DNA of 64,000 bases. It comes from Arthrobacter sp. TPD3018. GTDB lineage: Bacteria > Pseudomonadota > Alphaproteobacteria > Sphingomonadales > Sphingomonadaceae. Of the stretch, positions 43,585 to 51,888 are shown one piece after another. Position 1 is the first letter of the stretch. The number at the start of each line of letters is the position of its first letter. A model generated the notes under the pieces. It made no database searches and was not told where the DNA came from. It was given only the letters and a program-made list of their open reading frames with translations. The stretch is taken from the NCBI GenBank assembly GCA_003075315.1, contig QDFQ01000001.1:372001-436000 (forward strand), in the 5' to 3' direction. Position numbers and translations under genes: made by a program.

Positions 43585-44225
43585 TGCGGCTGTCCGCGAT
43601 CATCCTGCGCGACCTGCGGCGGGCGTGGACGGGCGGCGGGTTGCTGTGGCCCGTCGCCTTCTTCCTCCTCGTCGCGACGCTGTTCCCCTTTGCGGTCGGG
43701 CCGGATGCGGCGCTGATCGGGCGGATCGGCGGCGGGGTGATCTGGGCGGCGGCGCTGCTCGCGGCGCTGCTGCCGGTCGAGCGGCTGGTCGCGCCCGATG
43801 TCGAGGCGGGGGTGATCGATCAATATGCCGTGCGGGGCGTGCCGCTGGCGCTGGTCGCCTTCGCCAAGACGGTCGCGCACTGGCTGGGCTTCGCGCTGCC
43901 GCTGATGCTGGCGGCGGTGGTCGCCGCCGGCCTGTTCGATCTGCCGGCGGGGACCTTGCTGCGCGTCGAGGCGGGATTGCTGGTAGGCACGCCGGGCCTG
44001 GCCGCTCTGGCGGTGGCCACATCGGCGTTGGTGACGGGCCTGCGCGGAGGGGGTGGGGTCGCAGGCCTCGTCATGCTGCCGCTCGCGATCCCGCTGCTGA
44101 TCTTCGGCGCGGGATCGCTCGACAATGGGGTGGGGGCGCTGAAGCTGCTCGGCGCGGTCAGCCTGTTGCTGACGGCTGGCGCACCCTGGATCGCCGCCGC
44201 GGCGATCCGTGCTGGCATGGACTAA
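43584..44225 (+). CDS. ccmB: Haem exporter permease CcmB
   Basis: A 213-residue membrane protein with about six helices. RDLRRAWTGGGLLWPVAFFLLVATLFPFAVG and the central AVRGVPLALVAFAKTVAHW are typical CcmB pieces, as is GLVMLPLAIPLLIFGAGSL. TGATG links it to ccmA. The next gene is on the opposite strand, so the remaining ccm genes (ccmC to ccmI) must lie elsewhere. Confidence 0.93.
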   Translation: MRLSAIILRDLRRAWTGGGLLWPVAFFLLVATLFPFAVGPDAALIGRIGGGVIWAAALLAALLPVERLVAPDVEAGVIDQYAVRGVPLALVAFAKTVAHWLGFALPLMLAAVVAAGLFDLPAGTLLRVEAGLLVGTPGLAALAVATSALVTGLRGGGGVAGLVMLPLAIPLLIFGAGSLDNGVGALKLLGAVSLLLTAGAPWIAAAAIRAGMD

Positions 44226-44232
44226 GGCAAGA

Positions 44233-44436
44233 TCAGCCCTGGTTGTTATCCGATGCATAGACCATCGCGGCCGCGGTTCCGGTCGCCGGTTTCAAGTGAA
44301 ACCATTCCGGGCGGTCGATCGCGGTCAGAAATGCCAGTACGGTCAGGCCGAACATCAGCAAGGCTAGTCTGCCCCACAGCGGATTGGGAGGGCTGTCGTC
44401 GGTGTTGGTCTTGGCGATATCGTCGTCAAGCTGCAT
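44233..44436 (-). CDS. Small single-pass membrane protein of unknown function
   Basis: A 67-residue protein with a hydrophilic N-terminus (MQLDDDIAKTNTDDSPPNPL), one membrane helix (ALLMFGLTVLAFLTAI) and a C-terminal tail WFHLKPATGTAAAM. AGAGAGG precedes the ATG. It is convergent with ccmB (7-base gap) and on the same strand as the methyltransferase and thrC genes upstream. No family is recognised. Confidence 0.68.
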   Translation of the reverse strand: MQLDDDIAKTNTDDSPPNPLWGRLALLMFGLTVLAFLTAIDRPEWFHLKPATGTAAAMVYASDNNQG

Positions 44437-44570
44437 GATAAGCCTCTCTGTCTGCCGAAGCCGAGATATAGGCATATCAAGTCTTCTGATCGACGAGCGT
44501 TCCGTTACGTTTTCTTGCTGCGTCGCACCATGGCGCTGGGGCGACGCATTTCGAGCGGTGAGACGAGCCG

Positions 44571-45455
44571 CTACCGGCTCCAGCGCGCCCAGATCGCGGT
44601 GGGCAGCGTCAGGCCGCGGGCCTCTTCGCGCACGCCGAGTTCGCCCGCTTCCACCTTGCCGGGCAGGTCGGCGAACAGCTGGCGCATCAATTCCTGCAGC
44701 GCCAGCGCCGACATGCGCACCGCATAGACGGTGAGGAACAGGAAGCGGCTGTCGGCATCGAGCAGCCGGCGGCAATCGGCGAGCAGGCGGGGCAGGTCTT
44801 CCTCCAGCCGCCATACTTCGCCCTCGGGCCCGCGGCCATATTTCGGCGGATCGAGCAGGATGCCGTCGTAGCGGCGGTTGCGGCGCACCTCGCGCGCGAC
44901 GAATTTCGCCGCATCGTCGATGATCCAGCGGACCGGCGCGTCGCTCATCCCCGACAAAGCGGCATTGGCGCGCGCGGCCTCGACCGATTTCTTGGAGGCA
45001 TCGACATGAACCATCTTGGCACCCGCCGTCGCCATCGCGAGCGTGCCGACGCCGGTGTAGCCGAACAGGTTCATGCATTCCGGCTGGTCCATGTCCGCGA
45101 CCTGTTCGCGCATCCAGCTCCACACCGGCGCCATGTCGGGGAAGAAGCCCAGGTGGCGGAACGGCGTGGTCTGTGCGGTGAAGCGCACCTCGTTCCACTT
45201 CAGCGGCCAGCCTTCGCGCGGCACGGGTTCGGCAAAGACCCAGCGGCCACCGCCATCTTCGTCGCTGGCGGGCAGGAACTCGCCCTGCGCCTTCCAATTC
45301 TCCGACGCGGGCGCCCACATCGCCTGCGGTTCGGGGCGGATGAAGCGGAAGCGGCCGTAGCGCTCCAGCTTGCGGCCATTGCCCGAATCCACGAGGCCGT
45401 AATCCGCCCAGGGTTCGCCGATCAGCGTGTCGAGGCGTGTGTTCGCGGGTGTCAT
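44571..45455 (-). CDS. Class I SAM-dependent (rRNA) methyltransferase
   Basis: A 294-residue methyltransferase resembling the RlmI/RlmK type but without an N-terminal PUA domain. The SAM-binding segment is CMNLFGYTGVGTLAMATAGAKMVHVDAS, and the catalytic-type motif is DGILLDPPKYGRGP. PFRHLGFFPDMAPVWSWM precedes them. The start overlaps the thrC stop (ATGA), so both are on one transcript. Its RNA target is not defined by sequence. Confidence 0.88.
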   Translation of the reverse strand: MTPANTRLDTLIGEPWADYGLVDSGNGRKLERYGRFRFIRPEPQAMWAPASENWKAQGEFLPASDEDGGGRWVFAEPVPREGWPLKWNEVRFTAQTTPFRHLGFFPDMAPVWSWMREQVADMDQPECMNLFGYTGVGTLAMATAGAKMVHVDASKKSVEAARANAALSGMSDAPVRWIIDDAAKFVAREVRRNRRYDGILLDPPKYGRGPEGEVWRLEEDLPRLLADCRRLLDADSRFLFLTVYAVRMSALALQELMRQLFADLPGKVEAGELGVREEARGLTLPTAIWARWSR

Positions 45456-46843
45456 GCGCGGGGACGCGCACGTTCGGCGATATAGGCGGTCACCGCCTCG
45501 AACGTGCCGGGCAGGTGGGCGCAGCGTTCCTCGCGATCGAACAGGTCGCCGACGCGCGCCGGCAGCGCGGGGCGCTGGCCGGTCGCACGCTCCACCGCAT
45601 CGCCGAACTTGGCGGGATGCGCGGTGGCGAGCGTCACCATCGGGGCATCGCCCGCCTGCGCGCGCGCGGCGGCGAGGGCAATGGCGGTGTGGGGGTCGAT
45701 GATCTGGCCCGCCGCGTCATGCGCCCAGCGCATCGCGAGCGTCATGTCGTCCATATCGACGCGGGCGCTGGCGAACAGCGAGGTACCGGTCTGCTGCGCA
45801 TTGCTGAGCCGCATCGCGCCGCTCGATTCGAACCCGCGCATCTGCTGAGCCAGCGCGGCGCCGTCGCGACCGCCGAGGTCGAACAGCAGGCGTTCGAAAT
45901 TGGAGCTGACCTGGATGTCCATCGACGGGGTCGGCGTCTGCTGGACGGTGCCTTTGCTGTAATCGCCCGCCGACAGCGCGCGGTGCAGGATGTCGTTGAC
46001 GTTGGTCGCGACGATCAGCTTGGCGATCGGCAGGCCCATCTTCGCCGCGACATAGCCGGCGAAGACGTCGCCGAAATTGCCGGTCGGCACCGAGAAGGCG
46101 ACCGCGCGATCGGGCGCGCCCAGCCGGACCGCGGCGTAGAAATAATAGACCACCTGTGCCATCAGCCGCGCCCAGTTGATCGAATTGACCGCGGAGAGGT
46201 GGAAGCGACCGGAGAAACCGGGATCGTTGAACATCGCCTTCACCAGCGCCTGCGCGGTGTCGAAGTCGCCGTCGATCGCGATGTTATGGACGTTGGGGGC
46301 GAGCACCGTCGTCATCTGGCGGCGCTGCACGTCGCTGACCCGGCCGTGCGGGTGGAGCATGAACACGTCTACCCCGGCGCGCCCCGCCAGCGCATCGATC
46401 GCCGCCGATCCGGTATCGCCGCTGGTCGCGCCGACGATGGTCAGATGGTCTCTGCTGCCCTTGAGGAAGCGTTCGAACAGCAGGCCCAGCAGCTGGAGCG
46501 CGACGTCCTTGAACGCCAGCGTCGGTCCGTGGAACAGTTCGAGCAGCCACTGATCGTGGTCGAGCTGAACGAGCGGCGTGACCGCGCCATGGGCGAACCG
46601 GCCATAGGCCTGCGTACAGAGCTCTTTCAGCTCGGCCGGCGTCAGCGCGTCGCCGATGAAGGGCGTCATCACCGCGACCGCCGTGTCGACATAGGACAGG
46701 CCGGCGAGGCCCGCGATCTGTTCGCGGGTAAGGCTCGGCCACGCGTCGGGCAGGTACAGGCCGCCGTCCGACGCCAGGCCGGCGAGGGTGACGTCGCGGA
46801 AATCGAGGGCGGGGGCGGCCCCGCGGGTGCTGACGTAGCGCAT
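45452..46843 (-). CDS. thrC: Threonine synthase
   Basis: A 463-residue PLP enzyme making threonine from O-phosphohomoserine. MRYVSTRGAAPALDFRDVTLAGLASDGGLYLP is the family N-terminus. The PLP lysine is Lys112 in FHGPTLAFKDVALQ. VGATSGDTGSAAIDAL, VSDVQRRQMTT and SVPTGNFGDVFAGYVAAKMGLP are conserved. It belongs to the long (fungal/enterobacterial-like) class. The gene is followed directly by the methyltransferase. The upstream 350 bases show no gene. Confidence 0.97.
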   Translation of the reverse strand: MRYVSTRGAAPALDFRDVTLAGLASDGGLYLPDAWPSLTREQIAGLAGLSYVDTAVAVMTPFIGDALTPAELKELCTQAYGRFAHGAVTPLVQLDHDQWLLELFHGPTLAFKDVALQLLGLLFERFLKGSRDHLTIVGATSGDTGSAAIDALAGRAGVDVFMLHPHGRVSDVQRRQMTTVLAPNVHNIAIDGDFDTAQALVKAMFNDPGFSGRFHLSAVNSINWARLMAQVVYYFYAAVRLGAPDRAVAFSVPTGNFGDVFAGYVAAKMGLPIAKLIVATNVNDILHRALSAGDYSKGTVQQTPTPSMDIQVSSNFERLLFDLGGRDGAALAQQMRGFESSGAMRLSNAQQTGTSLFASARVDMDDMTLAMRWAHDAAGQIIDPHTAIALAAARAQAGDAPMVTLATAHPAKFGDAVERATGQRPALPARVGDLFDREERCAHLPGTFEAVTAYIAERARPRA

Positions 46844-47193
46844 GGCGGCTGGGTAGCGACCCGCACGCGGCGGGGCAACGGCGGGTTTCCTTGGCGGTGG
46901 TGCGGCTGGGCTATCAGCGTGCGGCCGCGGCGGAAGCGTACCGATTCGCGGCGATCGCCGCGCGGAAGTGGACGATGTGGACGGTACGTCGATGTCAAAA
47001 TCGCCCACCCGCCCGGTGCCGGGCGGCACGGGGGCGGCAAGGCGACGGTCGGACATGCCGCGGTCATAGCGTATCGACGGCGCGTAGGACAGGCGGGCGA
47101 TGCGGCGGGGCATTGTCGCCAGAGGGCGGATGGCGCCGGGTCGGCGGACTGGTTAGACACGCCGAGAATTGCTTACGATACAGGCGTTATCCG
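46844..47193. other. 350-base divergent intergenic region (thrC / DUF1993), no gene seen
   Basis: GC-rich sequence between the starts of thrC (minus) and the DUF1993 gene (plus), where both promoters must lie. Frames that extend thrC upstream are rich in Arg, Pro and Ser and lack a credible start. No repeat of the dispersed families and no hairpin terminator was found. Confidence 0.5.
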
Positions 47194-47754
47194 ATGATCC
47201 TCCCCGACTTGCTGCTGCCGACCTACACGCAGATGCTCCGCGCGCTATCCGCGTGGCTCGAAAAAGCGGGCGCGGGGCGGGAGGACGGCGGGGAGGCACT
47301 GCTGACCGCACGGCTGGCGCCGGACATGTTTCCGCTGGCGACGCAGCTGCGCTTCGCCTGCGTGCAGGCCTATGAGGGCGTCGCCCGGCTGCGCGACGAG
47401 CCGCTGCCCGATGTGGTGCAGACGCTGCTCGCCGAGGGACGCGGCGCGGCCGAGGCGCCGGGGACGCTGGCCGATGCCCGGGCGCGGATCGCCGAGACGA
47501 TCGCGATGGTCGAAGGTGCGGCGGCGACGATGCCGGCGGTCGATCCGGCGCGCGATATCGCGCATGCGCTGCCGCAGGGCATGATCTTCGATCTCAGCGC
47601 GGAGCAATATGCGCGCGACTGGGCGATTCCGCAGTTCTATTTCCACGTCATGACCGCCTACGCGATCCTGCGGGCCGAGGGCGCGGCGCTGGGCAAGGCG
47701 GATTATGTCGCGCACATGTTCGCCTATCTGCGCCCCGGCACAATGCCCGGCTGA
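47194..47754 (+). CDS. DUF1993 family protein
   Basis: A 186-residue cytoplasmic protein. It starts LPDLLLPTYTQMLRALSAWLEKA and contains LAPDMFPLATQLRFACVQAYEGVARL and QFYFHVMTAYAILRAEGAALGKADYV, the two conserved blocks of DUF1993, which has a DinB-like helical-bundle fold. The function is not established. It stands alone, 159 bases upstream of a MarR-type regulator on the same strand. Confidence 0.9.
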   Translation: MILPDLLLPTYTQMLRALSAWLEKAGAGREDGGEALLTARLAPDMFPLATQLRFACVQAYEGVARLRDEPLPDVVQTLLAEGRGAAEAPGTLADARARIAETIAMVEGAAATMPAVDPARDIAHALPQGMIFDLSAEQYARDWAIPQFYFHVMTAYAILRAEGAALGKADYVAHMFAYLRPGTMPG

Positions 47755-47913
47755 GTAGTTTTCTACTCCGCCGCAGACCTAATCTGCCAGAATGAGCAAT
47801 TGATTGCATTTTTTTGGACAGTATCCGCCAATTTCGGGTGAGGATGCTGACGTTCCGTATCGTCATGACAGCAACGACAAGCTCGTCGTGAACCGAGGGA
47901 CAAACCACGCATT

Positions 47914-48405
47914 ATGCCGGAACCGATCAAGCCGCCCCCCGCCCAGTTTCTGCGCGACGACGTGATCCGTGGGGGGATGGACCTGTTGCTGTTTGCCCAC
48001 AAATCGCACCTGCGCCATTCCGATGCCGAACTGACCGCCATGGGGCTGGGCCGGGCGCATCATCGCTGCCTGTATTTCGTCGGGCGGCGGCCCAATCTGT
48101 CGGTGGGCGAATTGCTGGGGCTGCTGGGCGTGACCAAACAGTCGCTGGGCCGCGTGCTCGGCGCGCTGGTCGACAACGGCCTGATCGAACAGCGCCCGGG
48201 CGAGGCGGACCGCCGCCAGCGCCTGCTGCGGCTGACGCCGGCGGGTGAGGATCTGGAGCGTCGTCTGTTCACCGGCCTGCACGCCAATATGAGCCGCGCC
48301 TATGCCGCCTCGGGCGAAGAGGCGGTCAGCGGCTATTGGACGATGATGCAGAATTTGATGAGCGACGACGCGCAGGCGCAGTTCAAGGCGTTTCACGCAG
48401 GGTGA
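47914..48405 (+). CDS. MarR family regulator, PetP-like (copy 1)
   Basis: A 163-residue winged-helix regulator resembling PetP. FLRDDVIRGGMDLLLFAHKS, MGLGRAHHRCLYFVGRRPNLSVGELLGLLGVTKQSLGRVLGALVDNGLI and ADRRQRLLRLTPAG match the family. It has a close paralogue at 63065-63550, with more than half of positions identical by eye. In Rhodobacter PetP affects the cytochrome bc1 operon. Here it lies near cytochrome oxidase assembly genes, which is suggestive only. Confidence 0.88.
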   Translation: MPEPIKPPPAQFLRDDVIRGGMDLLLFAHKSHLRHSDAELTAMGLGRAHHRCLYFVGRRPNLSVGELLGLLGVTKQSLGRVLGALVDNGLIEQRPGEADRRQRLLRLTPAGEDLERRLFTGLHANMSRAYAASGEEAVSGYWTMMQNLMSDDAQAQFKAFHAG

Positions 48406-48451
48406 GGGGCCAGGGGCGGCGGTGCGTCAGGCCCGCCGCCCCCTTCCGCCG

Positions 48452-48883
48452 TCAAAAGGGCAGGGGGAGCCGATCGGGTTCGACCCAGTCGCGGCGCGCG
48501 GGCACGCTGAACAGCGTATCGCGATGCCAGTGATCCAGCAGCCACTCCGGATTGCCCGGTCGCGATGCCATGAGCGCGGCGAGCACGCGATGCAGCGCTT
48601 CGTCCGGCGCGTGGCGCTCCAGATAATGCGCCGCGGCGCGCATCGACGCGCAGGTGATGGTGTGATGGTAGCCGCTGCTATCGGTGTTGGCGGTGAGCGT
48701 CGCGTCATTGTAGCGCGAGATCAGCGTCCGCATGCCCTCTGGCGTCGTCAGGTCGGGGCGATGGCGACACAGCCACAGCGCGGCGGCGAAATGGGCGGCG
48801 TGCGTCCAGTCGCGCTTGGGTAACGTGCGATCGATCACGCCCGAAGCGATGCGGGCGATGGCCGCGTCCGTCGATATCATCAT
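48452..48883 (-). CDS. Conserved hypothetical protein downstream of a putative attenuator
   Basis: A 143-residue protein. RDWTHAAHFAAALWLCRHRP, TLISRYNDATLTANTDSSGYHHTITCASM and GNPEWLLDHWHRDTLFS are patterns seen in a broad family of unknown function with a conserved Tyr-His-x-Thr-Ile-Thr block. Conserved His residues could bind metal or act catalytically. AAGGAAGG precedes the double ATG; the second (48880) is also possible. The region upstream carries a strong intrinsic terminator and a short frame, so expression may be attenuated. It is convergent with the PetP-like gene. Confidence 0.75.
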   Translation of the reverse strand: MMISTDAAIARIASGVIDRTLPKRDWTHAAHFAAALWLCRHRPDLTTPEGMRTLISRYNDATLTANTDSSGYHHTITCASMRAAAHYLERHAPDEALHRVLAALMASRPGNPEWLLDHWHRDTLFSVPARRDWVEPDRLPLPF

Positions 48884-48916
48884 GGTTGGCCTTCCTTCGT
48901 CAGGCCCGACTGGCAC

Positions 48917-48943
48917 AAAAAAACCCCGCCGGTCGGGCGGGGT
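48917..48943 (-). terminator. Intrinsic terminator (minus strand)
   Basis: On the minus strand an 8-bp stem ACCCCGCC/GGCGGGGT with a 5-base loop is followed by seven T. It lies 157 bases past the SURF1 stop and 34 bases before the start of the downstream hypothetical gene. It either ends the oxidase assembly transcript or acts as an attenuator for the hypothetical gene. Confidence 0.85.
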
Positions 48944-48969
48944 GGGTCGTGTCGGGACGAATAGGCTGG

Positions 48970-49053
48970 TCAGCCGCTTCGACATCCTGACGCACGCGCG
49001 AACACCGCCGTCGTGACGCGGTGATGTTGGATCGAGGCGATCGCGCAGGTCAT
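48970..49053 (-). CDS. Putative leader peptide (27 codons), possibly leaderless
   Basis: A 27-residue frame starting MTCAIAS with adjacent His-His and Thr-Thr codons in SIQHHRVTTAVFA. There is no Shine-Dalgarno sequence. A sigma70-like promoter, TTGAGC (49083-49088) and TTATGG (49061-49066) with 16-base spacing on the minus strand, would start transcription within about one base of the ATG. A small hairpin GGCTG/CAGCC overlaps the stop codon, and the intrinsic terminator follows 26 bases later. The layout resembles amino-acid attenuation leaders. The coding role is inference. Confidence 0.45.
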   Translation of the reverse strand: MTCAIASIQHHRVTTAVFARASGCRSG

Positions 49054-49060
49054 ACCGATG

Positions 49061-49088
49061 CCATAACGGACACGAGGATCGTGCTCAA
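49061..49088 (-). promoter_or_regulatory. Candidate promoter for the leader peptide
   Basis: TTGAGC, 16 bases and TTATGG on the minus strand, in the gap between the SURF1 stop and the short frame. Seven bases separate the -10 element from the ATG, giving a predicted leaderless transcript. Confidence 0.4.
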
Positions 49089-49100
49089 GACGGCACCCGA

Positions 49101-49697
49101 CTACCGCCGCCGGCGCAGCGCCAGCGTGTAGATCGTCGCGGCGATGGCGGCGAAGAGGAACCACTGCACGGCATAGGACAGGTGGTTGTTCGGCACCGAC
49201 GACAGATCGGGCTGGCCGTTGGCGGCGAGGCCCGGGGCGGGGCGATCGGCGACGAGCATCAGACGCTGTGGCGTATGGTCGAACAGCGAGCCGATCAACG
49301 AGCGGGCGTCAGGCGCATGGCTGATGAAGCCGGTTACCGGGCCGCCGGTCCATGTGCCCTTATATGCGGGATCGGTGGTGGTGCCGAGCTGGACGAGCAT
49401 GCCCGGCCCCTCCGCGCCCGTGGCGCAGTCCGCGATCAGGCGGAACCCGGCCTTGCCCGCGCCGGCGAGCCGCTGGCCGGTGACGCGGACGCACATGCCC
49501 GACGCGCGGCGGAACAGCAGGCGGTCGTCGGGAAACCGCGGGAAGGCGATCGGCGGCTTGGCGGGATTGCCGGCGAGCTGCGCGAGATACGCCTCCTTCT
49601 TCGGCGCGCGGTCGAGCAACTGCCAGAGGCCGAGGCCGATCATCGCGGCCACCGCGAGGGCGACGACGAGCGTGGGGATCAGGGGTATGCGTTTCAT
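49101..49697 (-). CDS. SURF1-family cytochrome oxidase biogenesis protein
   Basis: A 198-residue inner-membrane protein with one helix at each end: VVALAVAAMIGLGLWQLLDRA at the N-terminus, where GLGLWQL is the SURF1 signature, and YAVQWFLFAAIAATIYTLALRRR at the C-terminus. PNNHLSYAVQWF is highly conserved. SURF1 helps insert haem a into subunit I. The start overlaps the DUF983 stop (ATGA). It is the last gene of the oxidase assembly set. Confidence 0.93.
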   Translation of the reverse strand: MKRIPLIPTLVVALAVAAMIGLGLWQLLDRAPKKEAYLAQLAGNPAKPPIAFPRFPDDRLLFRRASGMCVRVTGQRLAGAGKAGFRLIADCATGAEGPGMLVQLGTTTDPAYKGTWTGGPVTGFISHAPDARSLIGSLFDHTPQRLMLVADRPAPGLAANGQPDLSSVPNNHLSYAVQWFLFAAIAATIYTLALRRRR

Positions 49698-50092
49698 GGG
49701 GTGGGGTCGCTGCGGAACTCGTCGATGCGGCCTTCGCGCGCTGCATTCCTGTATTCCGCGGCGAGCAGCGCGGCCTTGGCGACGCGCAGCGACCAGATCA
49801 CGCCCGCCGCGGTGACGGGGATCCAGATCAGCATGTGCAGCCACAGCGGCGGGTGCAGCGTCAGTTCCAGCGTGATTGCGCCGGCGACGACCAGCGCGCC
49901 TAGGATCAGCGTCAGAAAGGCGGCGGGCCCGTCCCCCACGTTGAAGCGCGAGAAATCCAGGCCGCAACCCGAACAGCGATCCGCGAACCTGACCCAGCCG
50001 GCAAACAAAAGGGGCCGGCCGCAACGCGGACACAGCCCCTTCAATGCGACCTCGGCGATCGCTGGCGAGGACACGGGCGTCGGATCGGTCAT
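49694..50092 (-). CDS. DUF983 family membrane protein
   Basis: A 132-residue protein with a zinc ribbon (CPRCGRPLLF and CSGCGLDFSRFNVGDGPAAFL) followed by two membrane helices. DUF983 genes regularly lie between subunit III and SURF1 of the aa3 oxidase in alphaproteobacteria, as here, and a role in oxidase biogenesis is presumed. The end overlaps SURF1 by four bases and the start is 34 bases after subunit III. Confidence 0.93.
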   Translation of the reverse strand: MTDPTPVSSPAIAEVALKGLCPRCGRPLLFAGWVRFADRCSGCGLDFSRFNVGDGPAAFLTLILGALVVAGAITLELTLHPPLWLHMLIWIPVTAAGVIWSLRVAKAALLAAEYRNAAREGRIDEFRSDPTP

Positions 50093-50126
50093 GCGACGCC
50101 CGCCAAACGCCCTCTAGCCCGCCCGA

Positions 50127-51059
50127 TCAGCCGCCGTGAACCGGTGCGCCCCAGCCGCCCCAGACGTAGATGGTGACGAACAGGAACAGCCACACCACGT
50201 CGACGAAATGCCAATACCAAGCGGCGGCTTCGAAGCCGAAATGCTGGCGCGGCGTGAAGTCGCCCTTGTACGCGCGGATCAGGCAGACGATCAGGAAGAT
50301 CGTGCCGATCAGGACGTGGAACCCGTGGAAGCCGGTCGCCATGAAGAAGGCGGCGCCATAGTTGATACCCTTGAACGGGAAGGGCGCGTGCATGTATTCA
50401 TACGCCTGGATGCTGCTGAACAGCACGCCCAGCGCGACCGTCAGCCACAGGCCCTTCAGCACGCCGTCACGGTCGCCGACGCCCAGCATGCCCCAGAGGC
50501 CACGCTTCTCGCCGCCGCGCTGGTTGTGGATCAGCGCATGGTGTGCCCAGGTGACGGTGGTGCCGCTGGTCAGCAGGATCAGCGTGTTGAGCAGCGGCAG
50601 TTCGAAGGCGTTGATGACGGTCAGGCCCTTGGGCGGCCATTGCGCGGCGATCGCCGCGGCGCCTTCGGCCGCGCGCTCCACCTGGCCGTCGACGAAGGCC
50701 ATCGCGGTCGGGAACAGGCTGAAGTCGAAGAACGCCCAGAACCAGCCGACGAAGAACATGACTTCGGAGGCGATGAACAGGATCATGCCGTAGCGGAAGT
50801 GCAACTGGACGACGGGGGTGTGATCGCCATGATGCGCCTCGCGCACCACGTCCGCCCACCAACTGTACATCGTGAACAGCACGCCCGCGAGGCCGGCGAA
50901 GAAGATCCAGCCGCCGCCATTGGCCTTGTCGGCCGCCAGATGGCCGCCGTGCATCCACATGATCGCGCCGCTCGCCATCACCAGCGCCGACAGCGATCCG
51001 AACAGGGGCCAGATGCTGGGTGGCAGGATATGGTAGTCGTGGTTCTTGGCGCCGGCCAT
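50127..51059 (-). CDS. ctaE: Cytochrome c oxidase subunit III
   Basis: A 310-residue membrane protein of the aa3-type terminal oxidase with seven predicted helices. YHILPPSIWPLFGSLSALVMASG, FRYGMILFIASEVMFFVGWFWAFF, LLLTSGTTVTWAHHALI-like and TGFHGFHVLIGTIFLIVCLIR are conserved, ending HFVDVVWLFLFVTIYVWGGWG. The glutamate in ASEVMFF and the lipid-binding residues are present. It follows ctaG by 116 bases. Subunits I and II are not adjacent. Confidence 0.97.
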   Translation of the reverse strand: MAGAKNHDYHILPPSIWPLFGSLSALVMASGAIMWMHGGHLAADKANGGGWIFFAGLAGVLFTMYSWWADVVREAHHGDHTPVVQLHFRYGMILFIASEVMFFVGWFWAFFDFSLFPTAMAFVDGQVERAAEGAAAIAAQWPPKGLTVINAFELPLLNTLILLTSGTTVTWAHHALIHNQRGGEKRGLWGMLGVGDRDGVLKGLWLTVALGVLFSSIQAYEYMHAPFPFKGINYGAAFFMATGFHGFHVLIGTIFLIVCLIRAYKGDFTPRQHFGFEAAAWYWHFVDVVWLFLFVTIYVWGGWGAPVHGG

Positions 51060-51175
51060 GGTCAGGTCCCTGTTCTCTTATCCTCTTTGGGGCGGGACCC
51101 TAAGGCCCAAACGCCCCTAGAACAAGGTCGTGGCGGCGACGATTTTAGCGCCCGGCGCAGGACGCCGGCCGTCGA

Positions 51176-51760
51176 TCAGGATTCCGATCGCGTCTGCGCC
51201 CGGCCGGGGGTCTTGCCGGCATCGGCGGGATAGAAGGTGTAGGACAGCGTGATCGTCTCGACGTCCGATGCGTCGGGATCGTCCATGATCTTGGGATCGA
51301 CGAAGAAGATGACCGGCATGCGCTGCGTTTCGCCGGGCTTCAGCGTCTGCTGCGTGAAGCAGAAACACTGGATCTTGGTGAAATATTTGCCGGCCTGGCT
51401 GGGCGTGACGTTGAAGGTCGCGGTGCCGGTGACGGGCTTGGTGTCGAGGTTCGTCGCGGTGAAGAACGCCATGTCGCGCGCGCCGATCTTAACCGTCTCG
51501 GACCCCGCTTCGGGGCGGAAGCGCCATTTCATGCCGGGCGCGACATTGCTGTCGAAATCGATGCGGATCAGCTTATTGACCGCGCCGGGCGCCTCGAGCG
51601 CGCGCTGCGTCGTACCGTTGAGGCCGGTCACCTGGCAGAACAGGCGGTAGAGCGGCACGCTGGCCCAGGCGATCCCGGTCATCACGCAGATGCCGAGCAC
51701 CGCCAGCATGGCGGTGCGCAGCTGGCGGCGGGTGCCGGGATCGGTCGCCGCCCCGGTCAC
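51176..51760 (-). CDS. ctaG: Cytochrome c oxidase assembly protein CtaG (Cox11)
   Basis: A 194-residue copper chaperone for the CuB site of subunit I. It has one N-terminal membrane helix (LAVLGICVMTGIAWASVPLY) with the conserved PLYRLFCQVTGLNGTTQ, and the copper motif CFCF in KIQCFCFTQQTLKPGE. MPVIFFVDPKI and TLSYTFY follow. The start is GTG overlapping the small gene upstream (GTGA). The gap downstream to ctaE (51060-51175) has no gene. Confidence 0.96.
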   Translation of the reverse strand: MTGAATDPGTRRQLRTAMLAVLGICVMTGIAWASVPLYRLFCQVTGLNGTTQRALEAPGAVNKLIRIDFDSNVAPGMKWRFRPEAGSETVKIGARDMAFFTATNLDTKPVTGTATFNVTPSQAGKYFTKIQCFCFTQQTLKPGETQRMPVIFFVDPKIMDDPDASDVETITLSYTFYPADAGKTPGRAQTRSES

Positions 51761-51888
51761 ATGCCCTCGCGGATCTTCACGATCGCAATGGCGAAGACGA
51801 GGATCACGAATGCGCCGAGCAGCAGCGCCATGACGCGCGCACGCGATTGCTGGCGTGCACGGATCAGGTCTTGGTCGTCAGGAGTCAT
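51757..51888 (-). CDS. Small single-pass protein of the oxidase assembly operon (CoxF-like position)
   Basis: A 43-residue protein, [20 protein letters not shown] then the membrane helix [19 protein letters not shown]. Small proteins of this type stand between ctaB and ctaG in many alphaproteobacteria. Start and stop each overlap neighbours by four bases (ATGA with ctaB, GTGA with ctaG), which strongly supports it as a real gene. The precise role is unknown. Confidence 0.85.
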   Translation of the reverse strand: MTPDDQDLIRARQQSRARVMALLLGAFVILVFAIAIVKIREGM

